From positions 1 to 6,013 of the forward strand of contig JANYEO010000256.1 in NCBI GenBank assembly GCA_025363025.1: a DNA stretch of 6,013 nt, in the 5' to 3' direction. Made by a program: the position numbers and the translations under genes. Positions 5,446-6,013 of this stretch are shown here, in pieces; the stretch's first letter is position 1, and the number at the start of each line of letters is the position of its first letter. Under the pieces are notes generated by a model that had not been told where the DNA came from, ran no database searches, and saw only the letters and a program-made list of their open reading frames with translations. The stretch comes from Opitutia bacterium. GTDB lineage: Bacteria; Verrucomicrobiota; Verrucomicrobiia; Opitutales; JANYEO01.

Positions 5446-5487
5446 AATAAAAAAGCCCGCAGGCATTCAGCTGCGGGCTTTTTTATT
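5446..5487. terminator. strong bidirectional intrinsic terminator
   Basis: Perfect 17-base arms (5446-5462 and 5471-5487) enclose an eight-base loop. The GC core is GCCCGCAG paired with CTGCGGGC, flanked by A6 on the left and T6 on the right, so it works on both strands. It serves the SnoaL-like gene from the left and the peptidase gene from the right, which converge here. A near copy of the left arm, AAGCCCGCTG, lies at 5435-5444. Confidence 0.95.
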
Positions 5488-5506
5488 GCAGTTAAACGGG
5501 AGACGC

Positions 5507-6013
5507 TTAGTCCCGGCGATTGGCCAGCATTAAGAGGTAGACTAAGTTCCCTAGGCTGGCGATAAAGGCGGCAACGTATGTCCAGCCGGCTGCGTTGAGG
5601 GTTTGAACAACGCCGTAGACTTCGTCTTTTTCTAAAATATTGAGATCAACGAGCTGGATGCGGGCACGGCGGCTGGCATCGAATTCAACGGGTAACGTTA
5701 CTAATTGAAATAAGGTGAGAATGAGGTAGATGAGTACCCCTAATTTTATAAGCCCAAAAAGCCCAAAGAAGAAGCCACCTATGATAACGAAGGGAAGGAG
5801 TTGAGAAGCAATGTTGGTAACAGGAATGAGAGCTGCGCGGGCTTTGAGAGGGGCATAGCCTACTTTATGTTGAATAGCATGGCCTGATTCATGGGCGGCG
5901 ACTCCAATGGCGGCAAGGCTCGTCCCCCGGTAATTTTCCCGGCTGAGGGCGAGGCGTTTGTTTGTAGGGTCGTAATGATCTGTCAGATGCCCGGGGATTT
6001 CTGTGATTTCGAC
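5507..6013 (-). CDS. YugP-type zinc metallopeptidase (Zn_peptidase_2 family), C-terminal part
   Basis: The last 168 codons and stop of a gene entering from the right edge; roughly the first 60 residues of the usual 225-230 are missing. My translation of the minus strand gives, near the fragment start, GHLTDHYDPTNKRLALS, and then AAHESGHAIQ, the HExxH zinc site (fragment residues 41-45). These are hallmarks of the YugP-like membrane peptidase family. Hydrophobic segments follow (about fragment residues 60-98, probably two helices), then LPVEFDASRRA, and a last membrane segment ending LANRRD at the stop. The third zinc ligand cannot be assigned with certainty; the Glu in PVEFDAS is a candidate. 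It is an inner-membrane protein by family. The physiological substrate is not known to me. It has no start in the window, so it is edge-truncated and not broken. Confidence 0.9.
   Translation of the reverse strand, partial: VEITEIPGHLTDHYDPTNKRLALSRENYRGTSLAAIGVAAHESGHAIQHKVGYAPLKARAALIPVTNIASQLLPFVIIGGFFFGLFGLIKLGVLIYLILTLFQLVTLPVEFDASRRARIQLVDLNILEKDEVYGVVQTLNAAGWTYVAAFIASLGNLVYLLMLANRRD

Overview
The window reads as an ordinary stretch of a Gram-negative-type bacterial chromosome of medium GC: six complete genes, plus two genes cut by the window ends. Gene content (KsgA, RlmN, MazG, TetR, SnoaL-like, YugP-type peptidase, a Sec-exported ankyrin-type protein) and the near absence of Shine-Dalgarno sequences would fit a Verrucomicrobiota-like (Opitutae-type) organism. 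That placement is a guess from family resemblance and was not tested.

Left block (1-2257): ksgA (16S rRNA dimethyltransferase) runs leftward. Two bases after its stop begins a membrane-anchored alpha/beta-hydrolase-like protein that leaves the window. rlmN (23S rRNA/tRNA m2A methyltransferase) runs rightward from the same 95-bp spacer. Both complete genes modify rRNA. The spacer holds a perfect 11-bp-arm palindrome that overlaps the best candidate promoter elements for both directions.

Middle block (2258-4264): a consensus -35 box precedes a 408-residue exported protein with two ankyrin-type repeats and no other domain I recognise. mazG follows 18 bp later. This MazG keeps its first catalytic domain, but the second is shortened and lacks its metal-binding acidic residues.

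Right block (4265-6013): a TetR-family regulator runs leftward, divergent from a small SnoaL/NTF2-like protein. Their 102-bp spacer holds two separate operator-like dyads, one next to the tetR start and one over a perfect TATAAT box for the SnoaL gene, so this looks like a self-contained regulator-target pair. A strong two-way terminator separates it from a YugP-type zinc metallopeptidase that enters from the right edge.

There are no RNA genes, mobile elements or CRISPR arrays, and no gene-free stretch over 300 bases. The longest gaps are 135, 105, 102 and 95 bp. I found no clearly new multi-gene system. The items most worth a second look are the exported ankyrin protein, the eroded MazG and the two dyad-bearing divergent promoters.
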